From assembly GCA_034002365.1 (NCBI GenBank), contig JAVFAR010000010.1, forward strand, positions 1-42,302: DNA of 42,302 nt. The letters are read 5' to 3'. Every line of letters starts with the position of its first letter. The stretch's first letter is position 1. The position numbers and the translations under genes are program-made. This document shows positions 34,575 to 42,302 of the stretch, one piece after another. Source of the stretch: Trichloromonas sp034002365. Lineage in GTDB: Bacteria > Desulfobacterota > Desulfuromonadia > Desulfuromonadales > Trichloromonadaceae. Below the pieces are notes generated by a model. It saw only the letters and a list, made by a program, of their open reading frames with translations, had not been told where the DNA came from and searched no databases.

Positions 34575-34901
34575 ATGGCCACCAAGGAGCGCGTGTACGT
34601 CAACTTTTTTCGGCCTTCGATGCCGAGCATGAAGGCGGAAGCGCGCATTACCGGCATCGTCATAGTGCTCTGGGCGCTCCTCAGCTACGGCATTCCATTG
34701 CTCATCTATCTGGCCGGGCTGGGTGATCCCAGCGGATTCGGCGAATCGTTTCTCACCCGTGCCCGGTTTCTTGGTTTTCCGCTTCATTACTGGCTGATCG
34801 CCCAAGGCTGCACTGTGGGCTACGTTCTGCTGTGCAAGCTTTACTGTAAGCGGTGGGACAAGAGAGTAGCCCGCGGGAATCCCCGGAGGAAAGCCCTGTG
34901 A
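34575..34901 (+). CDS. DUF4212-type small subunit of a Na+/solute symporter
   Basis: This 108-residue inner-membrane protein begins ATKERVYVNFFRPSMPSMKA after Met. It has two membrane helices (about 30-52, IVIVLWALLSYGIPLLIYLA, and about 75-96, LHYWLIAQGCTVGYVLLCKL), followed by a basic tail. This is the layout of the small subunits paired with VC_2705-type symporters. AGGAGG lies 7 bases before the ATG at 34575. The longer frame upstream has no ribosome binding site. Its TGA overlaps the GTG start of the large subunit, so the two are made together. Confidence 0.88.
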   Translation: MATKERVYVNFFRPSMPSMKAEARITGIVIVLWALLSYGIPLLIYLAGLGDPSGFGESFLTRARFLGFPLHYWLIAQGCTVGYVLLCKLYCKRWDKRVARGNPRRKAL

Positions 34902-36598
34902 ACAGAACGTCGTTGATTCTCTGCCTGACCTTGGCCGCGATCTTCGGCTTGACCGGCAACCTCCTTGCCGCGGCGGGAGAAGAAATATACCAGGTCGAAC
35001 AGGGATTCAAGCTGATTCCGGCGGTCATCATGATCACCATGCTCTGCGTCTACGTCGGCATCGGTTTTCTTTCAAAAGTGTCCGACACCGCGGGCTACTG
35101 GGTGGCCGGCCAAGAGATCGGCAAGTTCGGCAACGGCGCCGCCATCGCCTCGGACTGGATGTCCGCCGCCTCCTTCATGGGGGTCGCCGGGCTGCTCTAT
35201 TTAAAAGGCTGGTTCGGACTCGGCTACATCATCGGCTGGACCGGCGGCTACGTGCTGCTGCTCTGCCTGATCGCCGCCCAGTTGCGGCGTTTCGGCAAAT
35301 ACACCATCCCCGAATTTCTCGGCGACCGCTTCGACTGCCATGTGGTGCGGCTGCTCGCCGCCTCGGTCACGGTCATCATCGCCATCACCTACGCCGCCGC
35401 CCAGTTCAAAGGCATCGGCCTGATCTGCGGCTGGATCTTCGGCATGAGCTACACCGCCAGCGTCTTCTTCGCCGCCGGGGTGGTCACCGCCTACATGCTC
35501 ATCTCGGGGATGGCCGGGGTCACCCGCAACCAGCAGATCCAGTATGTGGTGCTGATCTCGGCCTTCATGATCCCCCTCTGGGTACTGATCAAAAAAGCCG
35601 GCGGCGCCGGCATCCTGCCGCAGCTGGAATACGGCCCGATCCTTTCCGGCCTGATGGAAGGCAAGGTCGCGGGAGCCCCCTTAAGCGCTGAGGAGGCCCT
35701 GGAACTGCGTCGGTCTTTCCTCCCCTGGGGCATGGGCAACTTCTACCAGTTCATCGCCCTGGTCTTTACCCTGATGGTCGGCACCGCCGGGCTGCCGCAC
35801 ATCATGATCCGCTTCTACACCGTCAAGAACGAGGATATCGCCCGCAAGTCGGTGCTCTGGGGGCTCTTTTTCATCTGCCTGCTCTACTGGTCGTCGCCGG
35901 TCTACGCGGTACTGGGCAAATTCTGGAATCCGAACGGCGGGCCGACGGTCGCCGACGTCATCATACTTTCCGCCCCGGAGCGGGCCAACCTGGGCATCGC
36001 CTATATCGGCTACCTCGCCTCGGGGGCCATGGCCGCCGGGCTTTCCACCGTCGCCGGACTACTCATGGCCGGGGCTTCGGCCATCGCCCACGACTGGTAC
36101 GCCACAGTGCTGCGACCCGAATGCACGGACAAGCAGGCGCTGATGGTGGGGCGCATCTTCACCGCCATCCTCTGCGTCATCGTCATCGTCGTCGCCCTCA
36201 ATCCGCCGGCGCTCATCGCCCAGATCGTCGCCATGGCCTTCGCCATCGCCGGCAACACCATCTTTCCCGCCGTGGTCCTCGGCATCTGGTATTCCCGATC
36301 CAACAAGTACGGCGCCCTGGCCGGGATGGTCTGGGGGTTCGGCATGACGGTGCTGGCCATGGCCGGGTGGATTATGAAGATCGAATTCTTCGGTCCCGAA
36401 GGCTGGATGCCGGCAACCTCGTCGGCGCTCATCGTTTGCCCGATCGCCTTTTTACTCAACATCATCGTTTCCAACGTCATGGCGGAGAAGGTGACGGAAC
36501 AGACGGCGGACAGAAGCGACGACATTCTGCGTAAGCTTCACAATCTTCCCGGGAATGCCCCCGAGGCAAGAAACAAAAGCGGCGCGTCTTTCCACTAG
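34898..36598 (+). CDS. Sodium:solute symporter large subunit (SSF family, VC_2705 subfamily; probable carboxylate transporter)
   Basis: This 566-residue inner-membrane transporter starts with GTG, has GGAGG 8 bases upstream and overlaps the preceding stop by 3 bases. About 13 membrane helices are visible. Hallmarks are DTAGYWVAGQEIGKFGNGAA, SDWMSAASFMGVAGLLYLKG, TIPEFLGDRF and GTAGLPHIMIRFYT. The first 26 residues look like a cleavable signal or an extra helix. Relatives include acetate/pyruvate-type symporters (ActP-like), so uptake of a short carboxylate with Na+ is likely. The exact substrate is not readable. It sits between IclR and cNMP/CBS/DUF294 regulators, typical partners of this subfamily. 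Confidence 0.92.
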   Translation: MNRTSLILCLTLAAIFGLTGNLLAAAGEEIYQVEQGFKLIPAVIMITMLCVYVGIGFLSKVSDTAGYWVAGQEIGKFGNGAAIASDWMSAASFMGVAGLLYLKGWFGLGYIIGWTGGYVLLLCLIAAQLRRFGKYTIPEFLGDRFDCHVVRLLAASVTVIIAITYAAAQFKGIGLICGWIFGMSYTASVFFAAGVVTAYMLISGMAGVTRNQQIQYVVLISAFMIPLWVLIKKAGGAGILPQLEYGPILSGLMEGKVAGAPLSAEEALELRRSFLPWGMGNFYQFIALVFTLMVGTAGLPHIMIRFYTVKNEDIARKSVLWGLFFICLLYWSSPVYAVLGKFWNPNGGPTVADVIILSAPERANLGIAYIGYLASGAMAAGLSTVAGLLMAGASAIAHDWYATVLRPECTDKQALMVGRIFTAILCVIVIVVALNPPALIAQIVAMAFAIAGNTIFPAVVLGIWYSRSNKYGALAGMVWGFGMTVLAMAGWIMKIEFFGPEGWMPATSSALIVCPIAFLLNIIVSNVMAEKVTEQTADRSDDILRKLHNLPGNAPEARNKSGASFH

Positions 36599-36640
36599 AG
36601 CTTCTCAGCCCCCGCTCCCGCGTCAGAAAGGGAGTCCGTC

Positions 36641-36841
36641 ATGTTCAAGCTGCTCACCCGCAAACGGTTGGCCATGCCTTTCGGCATGTTGGGCATCGCC
36701 CTGATGGGGGTCGATCTGATGATGACGCGGAATTTTTTCACCCACATCGGCGAATTGATGGCGGCCGGCTTGTCCTGCTTTTTTCTGGCCCCGGTTTTCG
36801 ACCGCGCCCCGAAGAGAAAGTCCGGCGAAACGAATGGTTGA
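36641..36841 (+). CDS. Small two-helix membrane protein of unknown function
   Basis: This 66-residue protein begins MFKLLTRKRLAMPFGMLGIA. It has two hydrophobic segments (about 12-29 and 36-52) separated by a short loop and ends with a basic tail. AAAGGGAG lies 7 bases before the ATG, 42 bp after the symporter stop. It probably belongs to the symporter operon and may be an accessory subunit. I do not recognise a family. Confidence 0.6.
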   Translation: MFKLLTRKRLAMPFGMLGIALMGVDLMMTRNFFTHIGELMAAGLSCFFLAPVFDRAPKRKSGETNG

Positions 36842-36926
36842 CGGTCTTTTTCACGCCGGGGGCGCCAGAAAACCATTTGCCCCGCCAGGCATTCAAGATT
36901 AGGATTAATCAAGGAGTTACCAGTCC

Positions 36927-36946
36927 GGCGCCGTCCTGACGGCGCC
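36927..36946. terminator. Short perfect hairpin before the cNMP/CBS/DUF294 gene
   Basis: GGCGCCGT (36927-36934) and ACGGCGCC (36939-36946) form an 8-bp stem with a 4-base loop and only TT after it. It could be a weak terminator or a leader structure. Confidence 0.4.
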
Positions 36947-36995
36947 TTCCCGCGGATTGCCGAAGCGACTCGGCCATTGCCTCCAGGATAGACCG

Positions 36996-38909
36996 ATGCC
37001 CCTTGTCAAACATCTAAAAGAAACGGAACCGTTCCGACACTTGCCGGATTCCATCCGCGACGAAATCTGCGCATCGGCCGTCCTGAAAAAGTTTCCCGGC
37101 GGAACCTACATCTTCAAGCAGAACGACCCGTCTACCGGATTCCTCTATGTAATCAAGGAGGGCCTGATCGAAATCACCGTGATTGCTCCCGGCGGGCAGG
37201 AAATGGTGGTCGATTACCGCAACGAAGGGGCCTTCTTCGGCGGCACGCCGATCTTCACCGGCGAGCCCTATACCGGCGGGGCGCGCACCGTCAAACAGAC
37301 CGACTGCTATCTCATCCCCGCCGACATCCTCAAGCGCGCCGCCGCCGAGTATCCCCAGGTCAGCGACTATTTCACCCGCATCATCCACTCCCGGATCCGC
37401 AAACTCTATAAAGATCTTGTCGCGGACCAGGCCCAGCAGGCCCTGACTCATATGGAGGCCTACCCCTTCCAAAAGCGGCTCTCCGAAATAATGACATCCC
37501 CGGTGGAAGCCTGCGCCCCCACGGAAACCGTTCGCGAAGTAGCCAAACGCCTGACCAAAAGCCAGATCAGCGCCTTGCTGGTGACCGGCCCCAATAACAT
37601 CCTCCTGGGGATTATCACCGAACGCGACTTGGTGGCCAACGCCTTGGCCATTGATACCGGCAATCCCGACATCCTGACCGCTGCCGATGTCATGAGTCCT
37701 CAACCCCTTTCCATGCCCCCTTCGACCTACATGTATGAGGCCATGGCCTACATGCTCAATCACCAGATCCGGCACCTGCCGGTGGTGGACGGCGGCCAGG
37801 TGGTCGGCATCGTCACGGTACGCGACCTGATGCGCTTCCGCAGCCAGAAGGCGATGCTGCTGGTGGGGAACATCCGCGAGGCGCGCTCCCTGGAAGGGCT
37901 GGCGGCGATCCGCCGCGAGATTGTCGGCGTCGCCCGCACTCTGTTGTCGGAAACCCGCCGGACCCCTGAAGTCATGGAAATCCTTTCCTACATTCACCAC
38001 GGCATTATTCGCCGAGGGTATGACATCTGCATGGAGCAGATGCTGGCCGAGGGCTATGTGGTTCCCGACATCCGGTACTGTTTTATGCTCATGGGTAGCG
38101 GCGGCCGCCGGGAGATGCTGCTCAACCCGGATCAGGACAACGGGTTTATTTACGAGGATTTTCCCGATGACCGGTGGCCGGAAGTCGAGGCGTTCTTCGT
38201 CCCCTTCGCAGAAAGGATCGTCAGTGCCCTGCACCGGATCGGCTATCCACTGTGTCACGGCAAGGTCATGGCCAACAATCCCAGTTGGCGCGGACGGGTG
38301 CAAGACTGGGATGCGCGTATCAACGGCTGGGTCAACACCCCGGAGCCGCAAAAGGTGCGCTACTCGTCGATCCTCTTCGACTTCGCCCCAATCGCCGGCG
38401 ACACCGGTCTGACCGAAAGTCTGCATGATATTGTCGATCGGGGGATCAGCGAATTTCAGGTTTTTCTCTACCATATGATGTCTCTCGACCTGCGCTACAA
38501 GGTGCCCATCGGCCTGCTCGGCCGCTTCCTCACGGAAAAGAGCGGCGAGCACAAAGGGGAACTCTCCCTCAAGCAAGGGGGAAGCATCTATATCGTCGAT
38601 TGCATCCGCATGTTCGCTCTCGAAAAGGGGATGCACGAACTGACCACCCTCGACCGCCTCAAGGGCTTGGTCAATCGCAACGTCTTTTCCCCGGAAACCG
38701 CCGAACACATCCAGGCCGCCTTTGAAGCCCTGTCCTTTCTGCGCCTTCGCAACGAGATCGCATGCATCGATGCGAACAAGTCGCCGAGCCACTACCTCAA
38801 CCCGTACCTCCTGTCTAAAAGCGAGCAGGATCTCCTTCGCGAAGCCTTCAACGCCGTGAGCAAGCTGCAGGAAGCGACCAAGCGCCATTTCGCCCGCACC
38901 CCCTTCTAA
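36996..38909 (+). CDS. cNMP-binding/CBS/DUF294 nucleotidyltransferase-like regulator
   Basis: This 637-residue cytoplasmic protein has a cyclic-nucleotide-binding-like domain (about 15-130, PGGTYIFKQNDPSTGFLYVI). A CBS pair follows (about 160-290, with RHLPVVDGGQVVGIVTVRDL). Next is a DUF294 GlnD-like nucleotidyltransferase domain with GSGGRRE (367-373) and the metal-binding pair Asp379/Asp381 in NPDQDNG, then a helical DUF294_C domain to the end. Such proteins commonly accompany VC_2705-type symporters and are thought to control them, perhaps by nucleotidylation or ligand sensing. I chose the ATG at 36996 with AGGA upstream; a TTG 13 codons earlier lacks one. Confidence 0.92.
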   Translation: MPLVKHLKETEPFRHLPDSIRDEICASAVLKKFPGGTYIFKQNDPSTGFLYVIKEGLIEITVIAPGGQEMVVDYRNEGAFFGGTPIFTGEPYTGGARTVKQTDCYLIPADILKRAAAEYPQVSDYFTRIIHSRIRKLYKDLVADQAQQALTHMEAYPFQKRLSEIMTSPVEACAPTETVREVAKRLTKSQISALLVTGPNNILLGIITERDLVANALAIDTGNPDILTAADVMSPQPLSMPPSTYMYEAMAYMLNHQIRHLPVVDGGQVVGIVTVRDLMRFRSQKAMLLVGNIREARSLEGLAAIRREIVGVARTLLSETRRTPEVMEILSYIHHGIIRRGYDICMEQMLAEGYVVPDIRYCFMLMGSGGRREMLLNPDQDNGFIYEDFPDDRWPEVEAFFVPFAERIVSALHRIGYPLCHGKVMANNPSWRGRVQDWDARINGWVNTPEPQKVRYSSILFDFAPIAGDTGLTESLHDIVDRGISEFQVFLYHMMSLDLRYKVPIGLLGRFLTEKSGEHKGELSLKQGGSIYIVDCIRMFALEKGMHELTTLDRLKGLVNRNVFSPETAEHIQAAFEALSFLRLRNEIACIDANKSPSHYLNPYLLSKSEQDLLREAFNAVSKLQEATKRHFARTPF

Positions 38910-38963
38910 GGAAAGCGACCGGCACATTTCGAGCGAAAGGGATTCGCCCAAGCTGAATAATTC

Positions 38964-38993
38964 TTGAACCCTTCCGGGCGCCGGTGGTAAATT
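38964..38993 (+). promoter_or_regulatory. Promoter of the double-SH3b gene
   Basis: TTGAAC (38964-38969), an 18-bp spacer and TAAATT (38988-38993) lie 47 bp before the ATG. Confidence 0.55.
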
Positions 38994-39040
38994 GGCGCGG
39001 CTCAAAAAGCCTGAACGTCATCCATTCTTTGGGAGGAACA

Positions 39041-39478
39041 ATGAAAGTCGTCGCACTCGTTTTCACCACCCTGCTGTTGGCCGGACCGGCCTTCGCCGAA
39101 ACGGTCACCGTCACCGTCGGCCAGGCTGAACTGCGGGACAAGCCTGCCGTGAGCGGGTCCAAGGCCGTCGCCGTCGTCCCCCTCGCCACACCTCTCGAAG
39201 TGCGTGACACCCAGGACCGCTACCTGCAGGTCAAGGACTTCAAGGGGACCGTCGGCTGGATTCACAACACCCTGGTCGGGAAAAGCCCGGCCGTGGTCAT
39301 CACCAAGGACAGCGTCAACGTGCGCAAAGGCCCGGGGACCGAGCATCCCGTCGCCTTCAAGGGCATGCGCGGCGAAACCTACCAGGTGCTGGAACAGCAG
39401 GGGGATTGGGTCCGGATCGGCGGCCAGAAAGAAGAACGCAGCGGCTGGATCAGCAAAAGCCTGACCTGGGGGCTGTAA
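39041..39478 (+). CDS. Secreted protein with two bacterial SH3 domains
   Basis: This 145-residue protein has a signal peptide (MKVVALVFTTLLLAGPAFA-ET). Two SH3b repeats follow, about 22-80 (VTVGQAELRDKPAVSGSKAV ... GTVGWIHNTLV) and about 85-145 (SVNVRKGPGTEHPVAFKGMR ... RSGWISKSLTWGL). SH3b domains bind peptidoglycan or peptides; no enzyme domain is attached. GGGAGG lies 4 bases before the ATG. The gene is a single transcription unit between its own promoter and a strong terminator. Confidence 0.85.
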   Translation: MKVVALVFTTLLLAGPAFAETVTVTVGQAELRDKPAVSGSKAVAVVPLATPLEVRDTQDRYLQVKDFKGTVGWIHNTLVGKSPAVVITKDSVNVRKGPGTEHPVAFKGMRGETYQVLEQQGDWVRIGGQKEERSGWISKSLTWGL

Positions 39479-39503
39479 ACGCCTACCATACATAAGGACT
39501 TCA

Positions 39504-39535
39504 CGGCGGGCCGCTTTCCCGAAAGCGGCCCGCCG
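39504..39535. terminator. Strong hairpin terminator
   Basis: CGGCGGGCCGCTTT (39504-39517) pairs with AAAGCGGCCCGCCG (39522-39535) around a short loop, and ACGTTTTG follows. Confidence 0.8.
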
Positions 39536-39670
39536 ACGTTTTGTGCAGTTACGAATCAGGAGTTCAACGGTTTCCTTCCCGGACAAACTCTGCTAATAGA
39601 TAGAGGGCAGGCCATCGCCCCGCATGACATTCATCCTTATCCCATCCCTCGCCGTGAGGTTCGTCCATCC

Positions 39671-40909
39671 ATGAAAAAAGCCATCGCCCTGATTCTTGTT
39701 CTCGGCGCCCTCGGCGGCGCCCTCTGGTGGCGGAAAACCACCCATAAAAAAGCGGAGATCCGCATCCTGGCCACGGAAAAGGTGGAGCGGGGGACGGTGC
39801 GCAAGGTGCTGGAGGAGACCGGCATCATCAAATCCCAGGTGGGGGGCATCGTCAAGATCGGCGCCCGCGCCACCGGGGTCATCGACCGCATGCTGGTCAA
39901 GGTTGGGGACCGGGTCGAGGCCGGGCAGCTGGTGGCGACCATCGACAGCCGCGAACTGGTCGCCCAGGCCGACGAAGCCCGCGCCCGCCTCGCCTCGCTG
40001 CGCGCCGAACGGGAACGCATCGCCCGGGTCTACCCCCTGCGCATCGCCGAAGCCGAGGCGGAACAGGAGCTGGCCGTCGCCCGGGCCGATTATTCGCGAA
40101 ACAACTACCAGCGTCAGCAGCGTCTGGTGGCGGAGCGGGTCATCTCCCAGGATGAACTGGAAAAAGCCCGGCAGCAGGCGGAAATCGACGCCGGCCAGGT
40201 GCGCTCGCGGCGGGCGGCCCTCGACCGGGAACGGCAGGAGTACGCCCAGGAGACGCGCAAGGCGGAACTGGCGGTGAGCCAGGCCGAGGCGGCGCTGGCG
40301 GCGCTGGAGATTCGCATCTCCTACACCGCGGTGAAGAGTCCCCTTTCCGGCGTTGTCAGCCAGGTCACGGCCCAGGAGGGGGAAACCATCGTCGCCGGCT
40401 TGCAAGTCGCCAATCTGGTCACCGTGATCGACCCCACCCGTCTGGAGATGTGGATCTATGTGGATGAAACCGACGTCGGCCTGGCCCAGCCCGGGCAATT
40501 GGTGGAATTCAAGGTCGACGCCTACCCGGACAAAACCTTCGAAGGACAGGTCGCCACCATCTACCCCGAACCGGAGATCCGCGACAACATCGTCTACTAC
40601 CGGGCGCTGGTGAAGATCGACAGTGAACAGGCGCTGCTGCTGCGTCCGGAAATGACCACCCAGGTGCGCATCGTCGTCGAAGAAAAGCAGGATGTGCCGC
40701 GCCTGCCCAACGCCGCCCTCAAATGGGTGAACGGCGAACAGATCGTTTTCGTCAAACAGGCGGCGGGAGGGGTCGGCCAGATCAGGCCGAAACTGGGATT
40801 GGCCGGTCTCGGCCACACAGAAGTGGTCGAAGGGCTCGCCGAGGGGGATGACGTCGCCACCCGGGTCGAGCTGCCCGATCAGGCCCCGGCCAAGAGAAAA
40901 CAGCCGTGA
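39671..40909 (+). CDS. MacA/HlyD-type periplasmic adaptor protein of an ABC efflux pump
   Basis: This 412-residue membrane-fusion protein has an N-terminal membrane anchor (KKAIALILVLGALGGALWW). The lipoyl/barrel-sandwich halves are visible as ATGVIDRMLVKVGDRVEAGQ and AVKSPLSGVVSQVTAQEGET. Between them lies a long alpha-helical hairpin (about 100-215, rich in Glu, Ala and Arg). A beta-barrel domain and a C-terminal domain follow. It would link the MacB-like permease to an outer-membrane channel. The Shine-Dalgarno sequence is weak. Its stop overlaps the GTG of the ATPase gene (GTGA), marking an operon. Confidence 0.92.
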   Translation: MKKAIALILVLGALGGALWWRKTTHKKAEIRILATEKVERGTVRKVLEETGIIKSQVGGIVKIGARATGVIDRMLVKVGDRVEAGQLVATIDSRELVAQADEARARLASLRAERERIARVYPLRIAEAEAEQELAVARADYSRNNYQRQQRLVAERVISQDELEKARQQAEIDAGQVRSRRAALDRERQEYAQETRKAELAVSQAEAALAALEIRISYTAVKSPLSGVVSQVTAQEGETIVAGLQVANLVTVIDPTRLEMWIYVDETDVGLAQPGQLVEFKVDAYPDKTFEGQVATIYPEPEIRDNIVYYRALVKIDSEQALLLRPEMTTQVRIVVEEKQDVPRLPNAALKWVNGEQIVFVKQAAGGVGQIRPKLGLAGLGHTEVVEGLAEGDDVATRVELPDQAPAKRKQP

Positions 40910-41589
40910 CCGCCGGCGATAACGTCATCCGCCTTGCGGAAATCGGCAAGACCTTCAGCCAGGGGGGCGCACCCGTCGAGGTGCTCAAGGGGATCTCCCT
41001 GGAAATCGCCGCCGGGGAGTTTATCGCCCTGCTCGGCACCTCGGGTTCGGGCAAATCGACCCTCATGCACATCCTCGGCCTGCTCGACCGGCCGACGGCC
41101 GGCAGCTATTTTCTCGGCGGACAGGATGTGGCGCAACTGGCCGACGACCAGCTGAGCGAACGGCGCAATCAGATGGTCGGTTTCATCTTCCAGTCCTTCT
41201 ACCTCATCCCTTATGTTTCAGCGCGGGAGAACGTCATGTTGCCGGGGCTTTACAGCCACACGGCGGGGCGGAAACTCAAGACCCGCGCCGAGGAGCTGCT
41301 GGCCCTGGTGGGCCTCGCCGACCGTATGGAGTTTAAACCGAGCCAGCTCTCCGGCGGCCAACAGCAGCGGGTGGCCATCGCTCGGGCGCTGGTCAACGAT
41401 CCCCAGGTGCTGCTGGCCGACGAACCGACCGGCCAGCTCGACTCGAAAACCAGCGTCGAGATTCTCGAACTGCTCAGCGACATCAACCGCCAGGGGCGCA
41501 CGGTGATTCTCGTCACCCATGACCAGCAGACCGCCGCCTATGCCAAACGCCGGATTGTTCTCGATGACGGCCGCATCCGCAATTCTTAA
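40906..41589 (+). CDS. MacB-type ABC transporter ATPase
   Basis: This 227-residue ATPase has Walker A GTSGSGKST (44-52), a Q-loop (GFIFQSFYLIP) and signature LSGGQ (148-152). Walker B is VLLADEP (168-174), the D-loop is GQLDS and the switch His is at 205 (VTHD). It belongs to the LolD/MacB-type group that powers mechanotransmission rather than direct transport. It starts with GTG overlapping the adaptor stop by 3 bases and itself overlaps the permease start. The ATPase and permease are separate proteins here, unlike E. coli MacB. Confidence 0.94.
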   Translation: MTAGDNVIRLAEIGKTFSQGGAPVEVLKGISLEIAAGEFIALLGTSGSGKSTLMHILGLLDRPTAGSYFLGGQDVAQLADDQLSERRNQMVGFIFQSFYLIPYVSARENVMLPGLYSHTAGRKLKTRAEELLALVGLADRMEFKPSQLSGGQQQRVAIARALVNDPQVLLADEPTGQLDSKTSVEILELLSDINRQGRTVILVTHDQQTAAYAKRRIVLDDGRIRNS

Positions 41590-42302
41590 TCGCCTGCGCC
41601 TGAGCGCACGTATCCTGCACATGGCCCTGACCGCGGTCTGGGCCTACCGGCTGCGCGGCTGTTTCGTCATCCTCGGCGTCGGTCTCGGCATCGCCTCGCT
41701 GACCGTCATCGTCGCCGCCATCGACGGCGCCGAGCGCAAGGCCTACGAAATCGTCGACACCTTCGGTCCCGACGCGATCTTCGTCATCGGCGGCGATATC
41801 CGCAACCGCGCCGTCGGCCAGCGCTTCAACACCCTCACCTACGCCGATGTCGAGGTTCTGCGCCAGTCGCTGCCGGGCGCCTACCTGGTGGTGCCGATGC
41901 GCTCCCAGCACAACCTGCCGGTGCGCTTCGAGCGGAACAAAATCCAGGTTTCCGCCATCGTCGGCGCCACCGAAGGCTACGCCCAGGTCTGGAACTGGCC
42001 CCTCTCCGAGGGACGCGACTTCACCGCCGAGGATATCGAACGGGGGGCCAAAGTCTGTCTCATCGGCGACGCCCCGGCGCGGGAGCTCTTCGGTGACCGT
42101 TCCCCTCTGGGGCAGACGATCTTCATTGAAAAGCTGCCGGTGCAGGTCATCGGCCGCCTCATTTACCGCGGCACTCCCACCGGCGGCGGCACCCCCATCG
42201 ACGAACGCATCATCGTGCCGCTCACCACCCTGACCCAGCGTTTCAACCTCGACCGCAAATATTTCCGCGCCCTGCGGGTCAAGTTCACCTCCACCGACAA
42301 CA
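41564..42302 (+). CDS. MacB/FtsX-type ABC permease, 5' part only
   Basis: The visible 246 codons begin MTAASAILNRLRLSARILHM, with a first membrane helix at about residues 33-52 (CFVILGVGLGIASLTVIVAA). The start of the MacB periplasmic core follows (FGPDAIFVIGG ... LIGDAPARELFGDRSPLGQT). The reading frame is open to the right edge, so the remaining three helices and the FtsX domain are outside the window. I chose the ATG at 41564, which overlaps the ATPase gene by 26 bases; an ATG at 41621 is possible and neither has a clear Shine-Dalgarno sequence. It completes a MacAB-like tripartite efflux or export system. Confidence 0.88.
   Translation, partial: MTAASAILNRLRLSARILHMALTAVWAYRLRGCFVILGVGLGIASLTVIVAAIDGAERKAYEIVDTFGPDAIFVIGGDIRNRAVGQRFNTLTYADVEVLRQSLPGAYLVVPMRSQHNLPVRFERNKIQVSAIVGATEGYAQVWNWPLSEGRDFTAEDIERGAKVCLIGDAPARELFGDRSPLGQTIFIEKLPVQVIGRLIYRGTPTGGGTPIDERIIVPLTTLTQRFNLDRKYFRALRVKFTSTDN

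Overview
The window is a 42.3-kb piece of a GC-rich chromosome, most likely from a Geobacter/Desulfuromonas-type anaerobe (Desulfuromonadia). This is inferred from gene content: mgtE-recO-glyQ-glyS-ppdK in a row, a menaquinone methyltransferase (ubiE/menG), CHASE2/HD-GYP signalling, a VC_2705-type Na+/solute symporter with a DUF4212 small subunit and a cNMP/CBS/DUF294 regulator, and typical delta-proteobacterial outer-membrane proteins. No rRNA, tRNA, IS element, CRISPR array or prophage was recognised.

Layout. 1-1.3 kb: accessory edge with the start of an unrecognised (helicase-like?) gene, a RelE/Phd-type toxin-antitoxin pair and a small conserved-looking protein, all on the minus strand. 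1.4-5.2 kb: lon and a membrane-integrated LuxR-type regulator, minus strand. 5.45-12.63 kb: the most unusual block. It holds an outer-membrane barrel, a secreted Ig/NTF2/FnIII-like protein, a 1180-residue secreted helical protein ending in an NTF2-like domain, and a convergent NTF2-like lipoprotein. The first three are downstream of, and divergent from, the membrane LuxR regulator. I consider this the best candidate for an undescribed cell-envelope system. 12.8-16 kb: polA and a receiver-only response regulator. 16.1-19.2 kb: a tight operon of FecR-domain protein, OmpA lipoprotein and CHASE2-HD-GYP protein, followed by a terminator and a MetA/SphA-like outer-membrane protein. 20.4-22.9 kb: a PAS histidine kinase and a beta-hydroxyacid dehydrogenase. 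23.0-31.0 kb: core genes mgtE, recO, glyQ, glyS, ppdK. 31.0-32.2 kb: a lower-GC scar with a frameshifted gene that still has a good promoter. 32.2-33.5 kb: divergent ubiE and mutT. 33.7-38.9 kb: IclR regulator (TTG start), DUF4212 and symporter subunits, a 66-residue membrane protein and a cNMP/CBS/nucleotidyltransferase protein, a probable carboxylate-uptake module. 39.0-42.3 kb: a double-SH3b secreted protein and a MacA/MacB-type efflux operon cut by the right edge.

Start codons were re-chosen wherever a Shine-Dalgarno sequence, signal peptide or promoter position argued against the longest frame. Several promoters could be read directly (lon, luxR, response regulator, mgtE, glyQ, ubiE, iclR, SH3b gene), many with TTGACA-like -35 boxes and 18-bp spacers. 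Very long open frames antisense to lon, polA, ppdK, glyS, the CHASE2 gene and others are composition artefacts and were left out.
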